Positions 15,463-24,792 of a stretch of DNA of 60,485 nucleotides are shown piece by piece. The stretch is taken from positions 1 through 60,485 of the forward strand of contig PGZS01000004.1 in the NCBI GenBank assembly GCA_002841435.1, given 5' to 3'. Both the position numbers and the translations under genes were made by a program. A model generated the notes under the pieces. That model was given only the letters and a program-made list of their open reading frames with translations, did not search any database and was not told the origin of the DNA. This DNA is from Firmicutes bacterium HGW-Firmicutes-3. GTDB lineage: Bacteria > Bacillota > Clostridia > Lachnospirales > Vallitaleaceae. Each line of letters starts with the position of its first letter. Position 1 is the stretch's first letter.

Positions 15463-16320
15463 ATGGATGCTCATATACGGGAAATATTAAAAAAGAATCA
15501 AATAAATGAATCATTTGTCAAATTAACTACCCATGGTATTGCAAATGAGATATACGCAACGCCGAATTTTATTTTAAGGATTCCTACAGATCATCCAGAA
15601 GCAAATTCTGACGCTTATACTGAATCTGTAGCAGCTCCATTGGCTAAGTTAAATGGAATAAAAACGCCAAAATTAATTTGTTTTGATGACTCTTTTAGTA
15701 TAATAAATAAAACATATTCTATTTGGGAAAGAGTTCATGGATTAACTCTTGGTGAAATTGATAATTATTTACAATATTCTAACACATGGCGAGAAATAGG
15801 CTTTGAGATTGGAAAATTACATATTAATATTAAAAACTGTGATGATCCTAATGGATGGCTTGATAATCCTGAGACTTTTAGAGAATATACAAAGGAAACA
15901 ATGATTAAAAGTTTATCTAACAGTGACCTAAATTCAACATATATATTAGGATTTATAGAAAAAAAGTATACTAATGATATCTATTCATATAAAAAATGTT
16001 TTGTTCATGGGGATACTAATGAGTTCAATTTTCTATGTAATGAAAATGACCAATTATTATCAGTAATTGATTGGGGTGACGCAGGTTGGGGAGATCCAGC
16101 AATTGATTTTTATATGATACCAATAGAAGTTATTGATAATGTGTTAGATGGATATTCTGAAATAGCAGGAATAAATATTGACTATAGATTTATATATCGT
16201 ATTATTTTTGACAAAATATGGGCAGCGATTGAACAAAATCAAGATATAAGAGGATTAGAAAAAAACGTAATAGAATTGGAAAGAAACTATGTCAAACATA
16301 TTTCCAAAACCAATTTGTGA
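15463..16320 (+). CDS. Aminoglycoside phosphotransferase-family kinase (last cassette gene)
   Basis: 285 aa; ATG after GGAGGGGG. The catalytic loop HGDTNEFNF (182-190, with Asp184 as base and Asn190 region for Mg) and the metal motif IDWGDAGWGDP (202-212) define the APH/choline kinase-like fold. The N-terminal lobe (RIPTDHPEA) is short. It would phosphorylate a small hydroxylated molecule; an antibiotic substrate is possible but cannot be inferred. No attC follows, so the cassette's right boundary is lost; its end overlaps the broken cupin gene. Confidence 0.87.
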   Translation: MDAHIREILKKNQINESFVKLTTHGIANEIYATPNFILRIPTDHPEANSDAYTESVAAPLAKLNGIKTPKLICFDDSFSIINKTYSIWERVHGLTLGEIDNYLQYSNTWREIGFEIGKLHINIKNCDDPNGWLDNPETFREYTKETMIKSLSNSDLNSTYILGFIEKKYTNDIYSYKKCFVHGDTNEFNFLCNENDQLLSVIDWGDAGWGDPAIDFYMIPIEVIDNVLDGYSEIAGINIDYRFIYRIIFDKIWAAIEQNQDIRGLEKNVIELERNYVKHISKTNL

Positions 16321-16603
16321 ATTACCAATTGCTGATATACCATTAAAAGGAATAGAAGCCTATTTATCCTAAGGCGAAGATTATCAGATTATTTTTATGC
16401 AATTTAACGAGGACTTAGATTTGATAGAACATAGCCATGAAAGCCAATGGGGTATCGTACTTGAAGGAACTATAGAACTTATAATTGATGGGATGAAATA
16501 TATATTTAAGAAAGGTGATAGATATTTTATTCCTAAGGATGTAAAGCATTCAGGAAAGATATATGCTGGGTATGCAGATATGACAATTTCCCATAAAATC
16601 TAA
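16289..16603 (+). pseudogene. Cupin-domain gene with nonsense codon 28
   Basis: An in-frame ATG at 16289 (MSNIFPKPICELPIADIPLK) overlaps the end of the kinase gene by 32 nt. The frame continues to 16603 but is stopped by TAA at 16370-16372; the context AYLS*GEDYQIIF suggests CAA (Gln) mutated to TAA. The rest is a clean cupin barrel: EHSHESQWGIVLEG carries the first metal-binding His pair and FIPKDVKHSGKI the second motif. A re-initiated product from ATG 16397 (68 aa) would keep most of the barrel. Confidence 0.7.
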
Positions 16604-16671
16604 ACATTGAAAAATGGTTTTCTGTTATCAAGCGAAAGCAAATAACTTAAAACTTTAAACGGGAGGTCAGT

Positions 16672-17772
16672 ATGAAAACAATACCTAAAATACTTGTAAT
16701 TGGAGCATCAGGTGTACTTGGTAAGCTTATTTGCCGGGAAACTTTAAGGGTATTTAATAATAATGTAAATCTCCTAGTTGGAGACTATAGAAGAGATAGG
16801 GGGAGAGCATTAGCATTAATGCTCGGTCCAAAAGCCGAGTACCAATATATTGATGCTTCAAACAGTAATAGTATCAAAGTAGCATTAAAGGATGTTTCAT
16901 GTGTAATTATCTCTATGAATCAGAATGAGCCTTTAATACAAACACAGTGCATTGAAGCGAAGATACATTGTATAGACGTGACAGCTTCTTCTGAGTTGTT
17001 GGATAAAGTCAAACCTCTTAACAAAAAAGCTATAGCAAGCAATATTGCACTGGTTATGTTTTCAGGGTTTTTCCCTGGGTTGTCAGGAATACTGATTAAA
17101 GATACATCATCGGATTTTGAACGTACTGATGAAGTTAATATTGGGTTACTGTCAAGTGTGAATGCTCAGGCTGGTTATTCCGGTTTTATTCAAATGCTGG
17201 AAGTCTGCCATAAACCCGTTGTTCTGAAACATAAGAATCAAGAAAAAACCTTTCCTGGGTTTTACCAGAAAACATATATGCATTTTTCTGAACCTTTCGG
17301 AAGAAAACATGTAAGACTGGTTAACTATAGTGAACGTGCGGTATTGGCTCAGTATTTGAACATCCCGATATTGAACTATTGGATTGGTTTGGAAAAAGAA
17401 GCATTGACGATGGCACTAGGTATACTGAAAAAAATAAGAGTAACAGCATTATGCCTGAAAAATAGAATATTGGGCAAGTTTTTTACGAAAGTGCTGTTTA
17501 AACATAATCCAGATAAGCCAGAAACAACAGCATTATCAATCAGTGTTCACGGAACTCAATGCGGCATATCAAAAACAAGAATACTTACACTTAAAGCATA
17601 TTCAGATTATGGAGTAACAGCTGCATTTAATGCAGCATTATGCTGGTATCTGGTATACCAGATGAGTTCAAAGAGTTTGGGAGTTCGTTTTCCTTTTGAA
17701 ATAGTAACTTTATCAGAAATTCTATCAATAATGGCAACTGAAGGGGTTACTATTGATGATAAATGGATATGA
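16672..17772 (+). CDS. Saccharopine dehydrogenase-like NAD(P)-binding protein
   Basis: 366 aa; ATG after CGGGAGGT. The N-terminal Rossmann motif is VIGASGVLGKLICRE (about residues 9-23, GxSGxxG type), followed by QYIDASNSNS and CVIISMNQ, as in Sacchrp_dh_NADP proteins. FSGFFPGLSGILIK is a typical glycine-rich second half. Substrate unknown; enzymes of this type reduce or oxidise at an imine or aldehyde. No attC on either side, so its membership of the array is doubtful. About 300 bp downstream (17773-18078) show only a short unassigned hydrophobic frame. Confidence 0.8.
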   Translation: MKTIPKILVIGASGVLGKLICRETLRVFNNNVNLLVGDYRRDRGRALALMLGPKAEYQYIDASNSNSIKVALKDVSCVIISMNQNEPLIQTQCIEAKIHCIDVTASSELLDKVKPLNKKAIASNIALVMFSGFFPGLSGILIKDTSSDFERTDEVNIGLLSSVNAQAGYSGFIQMLEVCHKPVVLKHKNQEKTFPGFYQKTYMHFSEPFGRKHVRLVNYSERAVLAQYLNIPILNYWIGLEKEALTMALGILKKIRVTALCLKNRILGKFFTKVLFKHNPDKPETTALSISVHGTQCGISKTRILTLKAYSDYGVTAAFNAALCWYLVYQMSSKSLGVRFPFEIVTLSEILSIMATEGVTIDDKWI

Positions 17773-18078
17773 ATTATCATCAAAAAATAATCAATTGATT
17801 GTTTTAAAACTGTTTAAACCGGATTTATTACTTCCATTTGGTATTAATAGTGTGATCATGGTTATAAATAATAAATGATCCAAAGCATAAATGATTTTAT
17901 AACAAAGACTTCTTATGGCTGGATATGTTTTGTGGTATGCTTTTTAAGTGGTTTCATAATGATGTTAAGAGCACAGAAAAAGTATAATGGTGGATTATTC
18001 TAACATAAATAACTGCCCATAATTGCTGTTATTTTATATGTAGGATTTATGAGGATGCTATGAATAAGGAGAGATTTA

Positions 18079-18615
18079 ATGAGAAAGAAACTTCATTTGA
18101 ATGAAAAAGTTTACAAAGAAATAATAAGCTGGATTAAAACAATTGGTTTAACACTCGTTATTGTTTTAGTCATTAATAAAGGTATCATAGTAAATGCATA
18201 TATTCCAACGTCGTCGATGGAAGAAACAATTATGACAGGCGACAGGGTGATTGCTGCTAGATTAGCCTACATAACAAGTGAACCGGAAAGAGGTGATATT
18301 GTTGTTTTTAAGAACCCAGATGACAAATCAATACTATATGTTAAAAGAATCATTGGTTTGCCAGGCGAAGAAGTAATAATTAAAGATGAGAATATATATA
18401 TTAATGGGGTACTATTAGAAGAAGAGTATATATTAGAGGCGATTAGGGGAGAGTTTGGTCCTTATACTGTACCGAATAGTAAATACTTTATGCTTGGAGA
18501 TAATAGAAATGGCAGTAAGGACTCAAGGGTATGGAATAATACTTATTTAGAGAAAGAAGATATAATTGGGAAAGTGATTTTTAGGTATTTTCCGAATTTG
18601 AAAAATTACAACTAG
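18079..18615 (+). CDS. lepB: Signal peptidase I
   Basis: 178 aa. One N-terminal membrane helix (about 21-38), then PTSSMEETI with catalytic Ser46, and YVKRIIGLPGE with the general base Lys89. GDNRNGSKDSR is the conserved box E. It removes signal peptides outside the membrane. Length is normal for Firmicutes SipS-type enzymes. The ATG follows AAGGAGAG. It sits upstream of the isolated attC 20, so it may be cassette-borne or part of a relic; a housekeeping copy elsewhere is likely but not visible. Confidence 0.93.
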   Translation: MRKKLHLNEKVYKEIISWIKTIGLTLVIVLVINKGIIVNAYIPTSSMEETIMTGDRVIAARLAYITSEPERGDIVVFKNPDDKSILYVKRIIGLPGEEVIIKDENIYINGVLLEEEYILEAIRGEFGPYTVPNSKYFMLGDNRNGSKDSRVWNNTYLEKEDIIGKVIFRYFPNLKNYN

Positions 18616-18683
18616 TGGTTATAGTGTTTGGTATAGTTTAGTGAATATATTTATGGCTCTGGGATATTACCGCACAAAACAGC

Positions 18684-18773
18684 AGCTAATACGACAATTT
18701 CCTTCATGCTTGATGTGTATCGTTTTTGAAAGTTGAACGTTTTTATATGACGAAAACTAAGGGAACGTTATAT
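18684..18773 (+). repeat. attC site 20 (isolated, type B)
   Basis: R'' AGCTAAT (18684-18690), left arm ACGACAATTTCCTTCATGC, right end GGGAACGTTATATG with R' GTTATAT (18767-18773). The right arm is decayed (AAAACTAAGGG in place of GGAAACTGCGG). No other attC lies within 3 kb on the left or anywhere to the right. Confidence 0.72.
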
Positions 18774-18905
18774 GACAGTGCACACAGCCTAAGTGCAAGC
18801 ACCCGGTATCATGAAATTGAAGAGGAAAAAGGTGGTTTTGGTACCTTAAGGCTCTACGACAGGAAGCTGTAACATTTGTTGAAATGACCAGTAATTGGAG
18901 GATTT

Positions 18906-19625
18906 ATGAAAAAATTACTTCTGTATTGTTTAATATTAAGTTTAAGTACATTTAGCGGATGTAGCAAGGATAAAGATGGTTCTGACACAGAGACATTACA
19001 GATTCATGAGAATCAAGTACTGATTCAAGATTTGCAATCTGAGATTAAGGAAAAAGATGCTTTGATTAATAGGCTTAATAATGAACTAGATGAAGAGATT
19101 GATGAGCAGTTATCGAATGGAGAAAATATGTATGAGGGTAGTATGTGTCAGTATGATCATGAGCAGTTAATAGAGTCATTTCTTAATGGAAGATATATTA
19201 TCTTGCTCTATAGACAAATATATAAGGATTCGGTTTTGAACAATATTGTATTGCCCGAACTGATAAAGAAAGGTGATGTTGTAGCTGGATTGACAGTTGT
19301 TGACCAATGGAGCAATTATCATGGTGGTGAATATTCAATTCTATTTGAAGGAGAATTTTCAATTACCGGTACGTTAATATATAATGCGATGGAAGACGCG
19401 TACTTTATAAAAACTAAAGAACTAGATAGAGTGCCATATGTGTCTAGAGCCTCTTCACCTGGTGAAACAATCTTTTTTATGATTGATGATAATGGCTTAT
19501 TGTCTGATGTTAATGACGGAGAAATAATAGAGGCTACGTTTTATAATCTAACACTCGCTAGAACATACGGTAAACCGATAACTGATACAGCAATACTTAA
19601 GGACTATAGCCTTAGAAGTAACTAA
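18906..19625 (+). CDS. Lipoprotein with coiled coil
   Basis: 239 aa; ATG after TTGGAGG. Signal peptide MKKLLLYCLILSLSTF ends in a lipobox FSGC (Cys about residue 19). Residues about 30-65 form an acidic coiled coil (QVLIQDLQSEIKEKDALINR). The remaining 170 residues contain YEGSMCQYDHEQLIESFLNG and beta-rich sequence; no family recognised. It follows attC 20, and a matching downstream attC was not found. Confidence 0.78.
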   Translation: MKKLLLYCLILSLSTFSGCSKDKDGSDTETLQIHENQVLIQDLQSEIKEKDALINRLNNELDEEIDEQLSNGENMYEGSMCQYDHEQLIESFLNGRYIILLYRQIYKDSVLNNIVLPELIKKGDVVAGLTVVDQWSNYHGGEYSILFEGEFSITGTLIYNAMEDAYFIKTKELDRVPYVSRASSPGETIFFMIDDNGLLSDVNDGEIIEATFYNLTLARTYGKPITDTAILKDYSLRSN

Positions 19626-19809
19626 CTTTCGTCACATCAGCTAGTAGTGTAAGGAGACATGCTGATTATTCAATGGAAACTCATAATCACTATGGTTTAC
19701 ATCAGGAATACCCAAGCTTGAAAGATGGAAAAAATAGCAGCATTAATTTATAGTAAAATTATAAATCGTTAGGGTTACCTTTTTATGAATGAGAGAGAGG
19801 TCAGTGGGG

Positions 19810-20697
19810 ATGTATGGAAAATTATTAAATATGAGTTATTATATCGGCTTTATACCAGTATACTGGTTAGTTGATGCTATTTTACATAAAAAACGAAAGA
19901 AGAGTCATCATTATTTACAAGCATTAGCTATAAATTTCCTCTTGTTCAGTAGTTTTCTAATCTTTCTAATTTGCTTCGGCATCCACACGTTTATCATCTA
20001 TTTTCATCGTAATCTTGCATTAACCATACCAATAGAGCTTTCTTTCTACATATGGGGTTGTTTATTACTTATATGTTTAATTATTTGGCTAGAAGGTATT
20101 GTTAGTGCAATAATTGGACGTGCTCCTAGAATATCATTATTTTCAAGTTTGACGCGTACAAGGTTTTTAACAGTAATAACAGCATTGCATCATCTCTTCG
20201 TTATATTGATCATTATTGTAGCTATTCACTCATCTTCTATAGCTCAAACAGAGGTAGAAGAAGCAGAGATATTTCTATTATATGATGATATGGGGTATAT
20301 ACCAAGGTGGGTATTTACTCTTGGGTTTTATTGTGATTCAATTGTCGCGGTTAACCGTTGGGGTGATCATAGTGTTGCCATCGTACCCTTAAATAAAAAT
20401 ACAATAGACTATGCACTGGAGAAAGGACGTTTTATATTTGTTTCATCTCATGGCGTAAATGGGTATATATTACTTCAAGACAACATTTTCTATGGACCTG
20501 AAGATATTGAAAATAGTATAAGTACAAGGCTTCAGTATGTTTATTTGTCGGGCTGTGATACAGGATTAAAACAAGAAGAATGGGAGAATGCACTTAGCCC
20601 CGCATATGTTAAGACATTTGATCGTTTATCTACAACGTTAGAACATTTTTATTGGTTGATTATTAAAGGGCCTAAAGTTATTGATTCTCTAAATTAG
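19810..20697 (+). CDS. Membrane protein with caspase/CHAT-like His-Cys domain
   Basis: 295 aa if started at ATG 19810 (GAGAGAGG 9 nt upstream; ATG 19789 is an alternative). Three hydrophobic segments fill the first 150 residues. The rest contains FVSSHGVNGYI and, about 45 residues on, YVYLSGCDTGL: a His-Gly followed by a G-C-D-T-G block is the catalytic dyad arrangement of CHAT/clan CD caspase-like peptidases. Family assignment is inference from these two motifs. The protein may be C-terminally shortened; the next 395 bp hold no convincing gene. Confidence 0.55.
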   Translation: MYGKLLNMSYYIGFIPVYWLVDAILHKKRKKSHHYLQALAINFLLFSSFLIFLICFGIHTFIIYFHRNLALTIPIELSFYIWGCLLLICLIIWLEGIVSAIIGRAPRISLFSSLTRTRFLTVITALHHLFVILIIIVAIHSSSIAQTEVEEAEIFLLYDDMGYIPRWVFTLGFYCDSIVAVNRWGDHSVAIVPLNKNTIDYALEKGRFIFVSSHGVNGYILLQDNIFYGPEDIENSISTRLQYVYLSGCDTGLKQEEWENALSPAYVKTFDRLSTTLEHFYWLIIKGPKVIDSLN

Positions 20698-21092
20698 GTT
20701 ATTATTGAAACATAGGGATAGTATTTGCTAATTTCGGTACGCTACATATATTAAGCCAATAGGTTATCTTCCTTAGTATCTTAAGGGTGGGACGATAAAT
20801 TTTTTTAAGTGATTGGTTAAAATAAAAGTTTATAGTATAATTAAACGATTAAGGCGTCAAACCTATACAGTTATGACACTAATCATATTTAATTGGGTAA
20901 AAGGTATTTTCTTTAGTTGTAGGTTTTATTCAGAGTATCTGAATGTCTTACTTCTGTTAATGAATCTGTTGGATATGTGGCAATTGTTATTATATCTAAG
21001 CTTAGCATCTCCGAAAACGTGGAGTTGAAGTATGAGGTTATAAAATATAAATAAAATATGATAGAGTATTGAGAGGGTAAGGTATTTAATAT
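20698..21092. other. Intergenic stretch without a supported gene
   Basis: The longest frame here (20813-21028) starts with GTG, lacks a ribosome site, and has a biased hydrophobic composition (LLLLMNLLDMW). It may be the eroded tail of a membrane protein gene. Nothing else was recognised. Confidence 0.4.
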
Positions 21093-23540
21093 ATGAGCAT
21101 TAGTGAAAAGTTACAAAGCCTACTGGTACAACAAAAAGAAATAACAAGAAGTTATGAGGAAATGTTGTCCCAAATATCATATGATCAGATGATTAATGAA
21201 AATGAGCTTTTAAAGGGTAAAGTAAAGACCTATGAAAAAAGTTTGGAAGATCTGAGAATACAGAATAGAAAACTTGAAGACGAAAGACTAAAACTAAAGA
21301 GAGCCTATAACCAACAAATAATAGATGAAAGAAATAATTTGTTATATAATTCAAAAAACAAGACGCAACTGTATTTTCAAGATAAAGCGGGAATAAATAG
21401 TAACAAGTTAAGCAGATTAGAGAATTATGCAAAAGAAAATATAGATAAACTAAGTGGTTTAGTTAACCGTGAGATTGAAGAAGATAAGCAAGTATTTGAA
21501 GAAGATATCAATAGAATGTATGAAAAATTGGACCAATGCATTAAGGATAGAAGGCATCAGCTTTCCCAAAGAGAACAGAGTATAAATGAGTATATAAATA
21601 ATAATCATTCAGAAATGGCAGAAGAAGAAATCTCTGAGGAGCTTCTCAAGAAAAAGGAAAAGCATAATGATATTGAAATAAAAATAGGTCTTAATCTACT
21701 GAATAAAATTGGAATTATTATCATTCTTATTGGTGTGATTACAGCCGTGAGATATACCTATGCAACTTGGTTTAACGACTATGTAAAAGGGATTTCTGTT
21801 TATCTATTGGGCTTTATCTTCATAGTTGGGGGTGAAGTTTTTTCTAAGAAAGACAAAAGAATTTTTTCCTTGGGATTAAGTGGTGGCGGGATAGGCGTGT
21901 TGTATATTGCTACCTTTATTAGTTATTTTACCTATAACATCATCAGTCTAGTACCGAGTATGTTTTTGGCGGTTATTATTACGGTAGCAGCATTAATACT
22001 ATCTTTAAGATATGAATCGAAAACCATTTGTGGCTTATCCTTATTAGGTGGGTACTTACCCTTTTTTAGTTATTTTCTGACCTCAGGGTTAGAAGGAAAT
22101 GCAGTTTTTGTATCTATGATGTATCTCCTATTATTGAATATATTTGTATTGGTCATATCTTTTAAAAAAAGATGGATTTTTATTAATTATCTAAGTTTTG
22201 TGCTAAATATACCATCAGTCATATTACTAATAAATTTATCGCAAAATGATACAATAAGTATTGCCTATACACTTATAATATTTTTGTTATATGTAGCAAT
22301 ATCTTTGGCATACCCATTAATTCATGGTACAAGGTTGACGATTATTGACGTCATATTGCTTGGATTAAACACGATTATAAAGTCAGTTATCTTATTCGAG
22401 CTATTTAATGAAGACTATAGAGGACTAGTGGCCTTCATATTTGTTATTACATATTTTGGTTTGGCAGAAATAGTAAAAAGAAAAACCAGTGGGGAAAAGA
22501 AAACGCAGGCACTATTCTATGTCACGGCACTAACCTTTGCAGTACTGATGATTCCCTTCCAGTTTGGTATTAAGTGGTATTCTCTTGGTTGGCTTATTGA
22601 AGGTGTGGTCCTTATCTATGTGGCTAGAAAAATAAAAGATAGAGGTTTTGAATTAGCAGGATGGATTATTTGGGGGTTAAGCTTTTTTGCTTTTGGAATA
22701 GACACAGTGTTATTCAATGAGTATTACTATGATTTAAAATATACAATTAATACACTTGCAATGATTTTTATTTTGAGTATGTATATTAAAGATTTTGATC
22801 AAGTTGCCTTTCGTCATTCTTTAAAGGGCGTTGCATTAATTTTATTTAAGTATGTTGTTTTAATCTATACTTGGTTATTTTTGATTTATCAAGCTTTTAA
22901 TGGAATAGACTTCATTAGACAGAATGAGGCATTCTTTTATATGGTTGTTTTTGGATTACTTACGATGTTGTATGGGTATGGGATATCCAAAATTAAATTA
23001 CTCGGCGATAAAGGGATTAAAATTTTCGTTACAGTCTTATACCTTATTGGTGATTTAATAGCGTTTAGTATTATATTCTATCCTTTATCAGGTAGTGTTG
23101 GGACTACGTTGCTGGGGGTGGCGATTATTATTTTATATAATGTACTTGTGGTATTTAATATAAGGGATTTATTGATGAAACTCATTAAAGAAAATAAGTT
23201 GGGTTATCAGATATATCCTCCTTTGTTAGGGCTGTACATTCTTGCTTCATCAGTCGGCTTTATCTCATCTCAATTAGATCTTGGAAGATTAAACCTATTA
23301 ACAAGCATATGTATTATACTATTGGCATTAATCTATCTCATAGTGGGATTTCGCAAGAACTTTTTACACCTCAGACGATTTGGGCTTGGTTTAGCACTTT
23401 TTGCACTTACAAAACTATTTATTTTTGATTTATCCTATCTTGATTTGCTTGGAAAAATTATTGCATATTTTAGTTTTGGTTTAATCCTAATAATTATGTC
23501 TTTTGTATACCAAAAGATTAAAAATCAACTAGAGGGGTGA
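21093..23540 (+). CDS. DUF2339 multi-pass membrane protein
   Basis: 815 aa. An N-terminal coiled coil (about 20-200, heavily Glu/Lys/Arg) is followed by more than 20 hydrophobic segments. The opening of the membrane part, LLNKIGIIIILIGVITAVRY followed by GLSGGGIGVLYIATF, is characteristic of DUF2339 proteins, suspected to take part in envelope processes. It is followed 7 nt later by a DUF3999 gene, and the two families usually occur together, so they probably act as a complex. The ATG follows AAGGTATTTAAT. Confidence 0.87.
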   Translation: MSISEKLQSLLVQQKEITRSYEEMLSQISYDQMINENELLKGKVKTYEKSLEDLRIQNRKLEDERLKLKRAYNQQIIDERNNLLYNSKNKTQLYFQDKAGINSNKLSRLENYAKENIDKLSGLVNREIEEDKQVFEEDINRMYEKLDQCIKDRRHQLSQREQSINEYINNNHSEMAEEEISEELLKKKEKHNDIEIKIGLNLLNKIGIIIILIGVITAVRYTYATWFNDYVKGISVYLLGFIFIVGGEVFSKKDKRIFSLGLSGGGIGVLYIATFISYFTYNIISLVPSMFLAVIITVAALILSLRYESKTICGLSLLGGYLPFFSYFLTSGLEGNAVFVSMMYLLLLNIFVLVISFKKRWIFINYLSFVLNIPSVILLINLSQNDTISIAYTLIIFLLYVAISLAYPLIHGTRLTIIDVILLGLNTIIKSVILFELFNEDYRGLVAFIFVITYFGLAEIVKRKTSGEKKTQALFYVTALTFAVLMIPFQFGIKWYSLGWLIEGVVLIYVARKIKDRGFELAGWIIWGLSFFAFGIDTVLFNEYYYDLKYTINTLAMIFILSMYIKDFDQVAFRHSLKGVALILFKYVVLIYTWLFLIYQAFNGIDFIRQNEAFFYMVVFGLLTMLYGYGISKIKLLGDKGIKIFVTVLYLIGDLIAFSIIFYPLSGSVGTTLLGVAIIILYNVLVVFNIRDLLMKLIKENKLGYQIYPPLLGLYILASSVGFISSQLDLGRLNLLTSICIILLALIYLIVGFRKNFLHLRRFGLGLALFALTKLFIFDLSYLDLLGKIIAYFSFGLILIIMSFVYQKIKNQLEG

Positions 23541-23547
23541 GCAAAGT

Positions 23548-24792
23548 ATGAAGAATAGTAGGATATGGTTCATCTTAATTTGTACCGGATTGATGTCTAT
23601 AGGGGTACATGCAATGGAAGAAGAAACGTGGCTCTATAGCAAACCAATTAAGACGGAGAAGATGGAAGGGTATAAAGAATTCTATATCGACGAAGAGTTA
23701 TATAAATACAGTAATGATGACTTAGGTGATATAAGAATTATAAATGATAAAGACGAAAAGGTACCATATTATATAGTTGAAGAAGAAATGGTTTATAATA
23801 ATGTGCGTTTCGAATACAATCTAGAGCTATTAAACGCCTTTCGAAAAGGTAATGATAGGTACTTTGATTACAAAGTAGAAAATAAGGAAAACAATAAAGA
23901 TGTTATAGGCAATGAGTTAGCTATTGATTTAAATATAAGCGATTATATGAAGAATGTAACTATTTATGGTAGCTATGATAACCTGACATGGGAATATATT
24001 AAAAGTGATTTGATATATGAAGTACCCAATCAGGTGAAAGGTTTTATATATCTAGAAGATGGACTAAAGTATAACTATTATAGAATTGTATTCATTAATG
24101 ATGTGGAAAAAGATGTTATAGAAAGTGCAAAATTAGTTTATAACAATGGTTATGCAATGGATGAAAAGTACAGTTTGTCAAAACGCGTATCTTTTGATAT
24201 AAATACAAAAGATCAAAAAACAACGGTGCATATTGACAATGAAGATCGGTTAAAGATTAAAAGGATGAGCATCATTGCTTCTGATTTATATAATAGGCGT
24301 TATGTTCTTTCGGTTAAAAATAAAGAAGAACAATATATGCAGATTGAAGAGGGGGAGATTTATCAGATTAAGTTAGAGAATTTTGAAGCAATGAATAACA
24401 CAATTAATATTAGTGATACAACAAAAGCTGAAGAATTAATTCTTGTTATTGATAATAAAGATGATAAAGCCATCGAAATAAAAGAAATCCAGATTGATTA
24501 CTATGTTGATAAGATTGTATTTGAGGGAAATGAAACCAGTAAGTCATATTATGTTCTTTTTGGAAATAAGTTAGCAAAAAAGCCTAGTTATGATATAAAA
24601 AGCTATAGTGGGTATATTGAGCAATCGGAAAAGAAGGAGGAAGTAACATTAGGGAAGCTTGTTGTGATGAAGGAAAATGGTAGTGTAAAATCAGAAGTTA
24701 TAAATACTAAGTTGGTTTTTAATATTGTAATTGTAGTAATCTCTTTGGGACTTGTGGCTATTATAATAAGAAAGATGAGATCAGAAGGATAG
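23548..24792 (+). CDS. DUF3999-like exported protein
   Basis: 414 aa. An N-terminal signal peptide (about 1-24) precedes a beta-rich extracytoplasmic part and a single C-terminal membrane helix (about 385-405, VFNIVIVVISLGLVAIIIRK). The N-terminal phrase DLGDIRIINDKDEKVPYYIV is the hallmark of DUF3999, where the domain resembles discoidin-like folds. Operon partner of the DUF2339 gene: spacing 7 nt, ribosome site GAGGGGTGAG inside the end of the upstream gene. Confidence 0.82.
   Translation: MKNSRIWFILICTGLMSIGVHAMEEETWLYSKPIKTEKMEGYKEFYIDEELYKYSNDDLGDIRIINDKDEKVPYYIVEEEMVYNNVRFEYNLELLNAFRKGNDRYFDYKVENKENNKDVIGNELAIDLNISDYMKNVTIYGSYDNLTWEYIKSDLIYEVPNQVKGFIYLEDGLKYNYYRIVFINDVEKDVIESAKLVYNNGYAMDEKYSLSKRVSFDINTKDQKTTVHIDNEDRLKIKRMSIIASDLYNRRYVLSVKNKEEQYMQIEEGEIYQIKLENFEAMNNTINISDTTKAEELILVIDNKDDKAIEIKEIQIDYYVDKIVFEGNETSKSYYVLFGNKLAKKPSYDIKSYSGYIEQSEKKEEVTLGKLVVMKENGSVKSEVINTKLVFNIVIVVISLGLVAIIIRKMRSEG

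Noticed and set aside
20813-21028. A 71-aa membrane protein
   Set aside because: GTG start without ribosome site, biased composition and no recognisable family; at best an eroded remnant.
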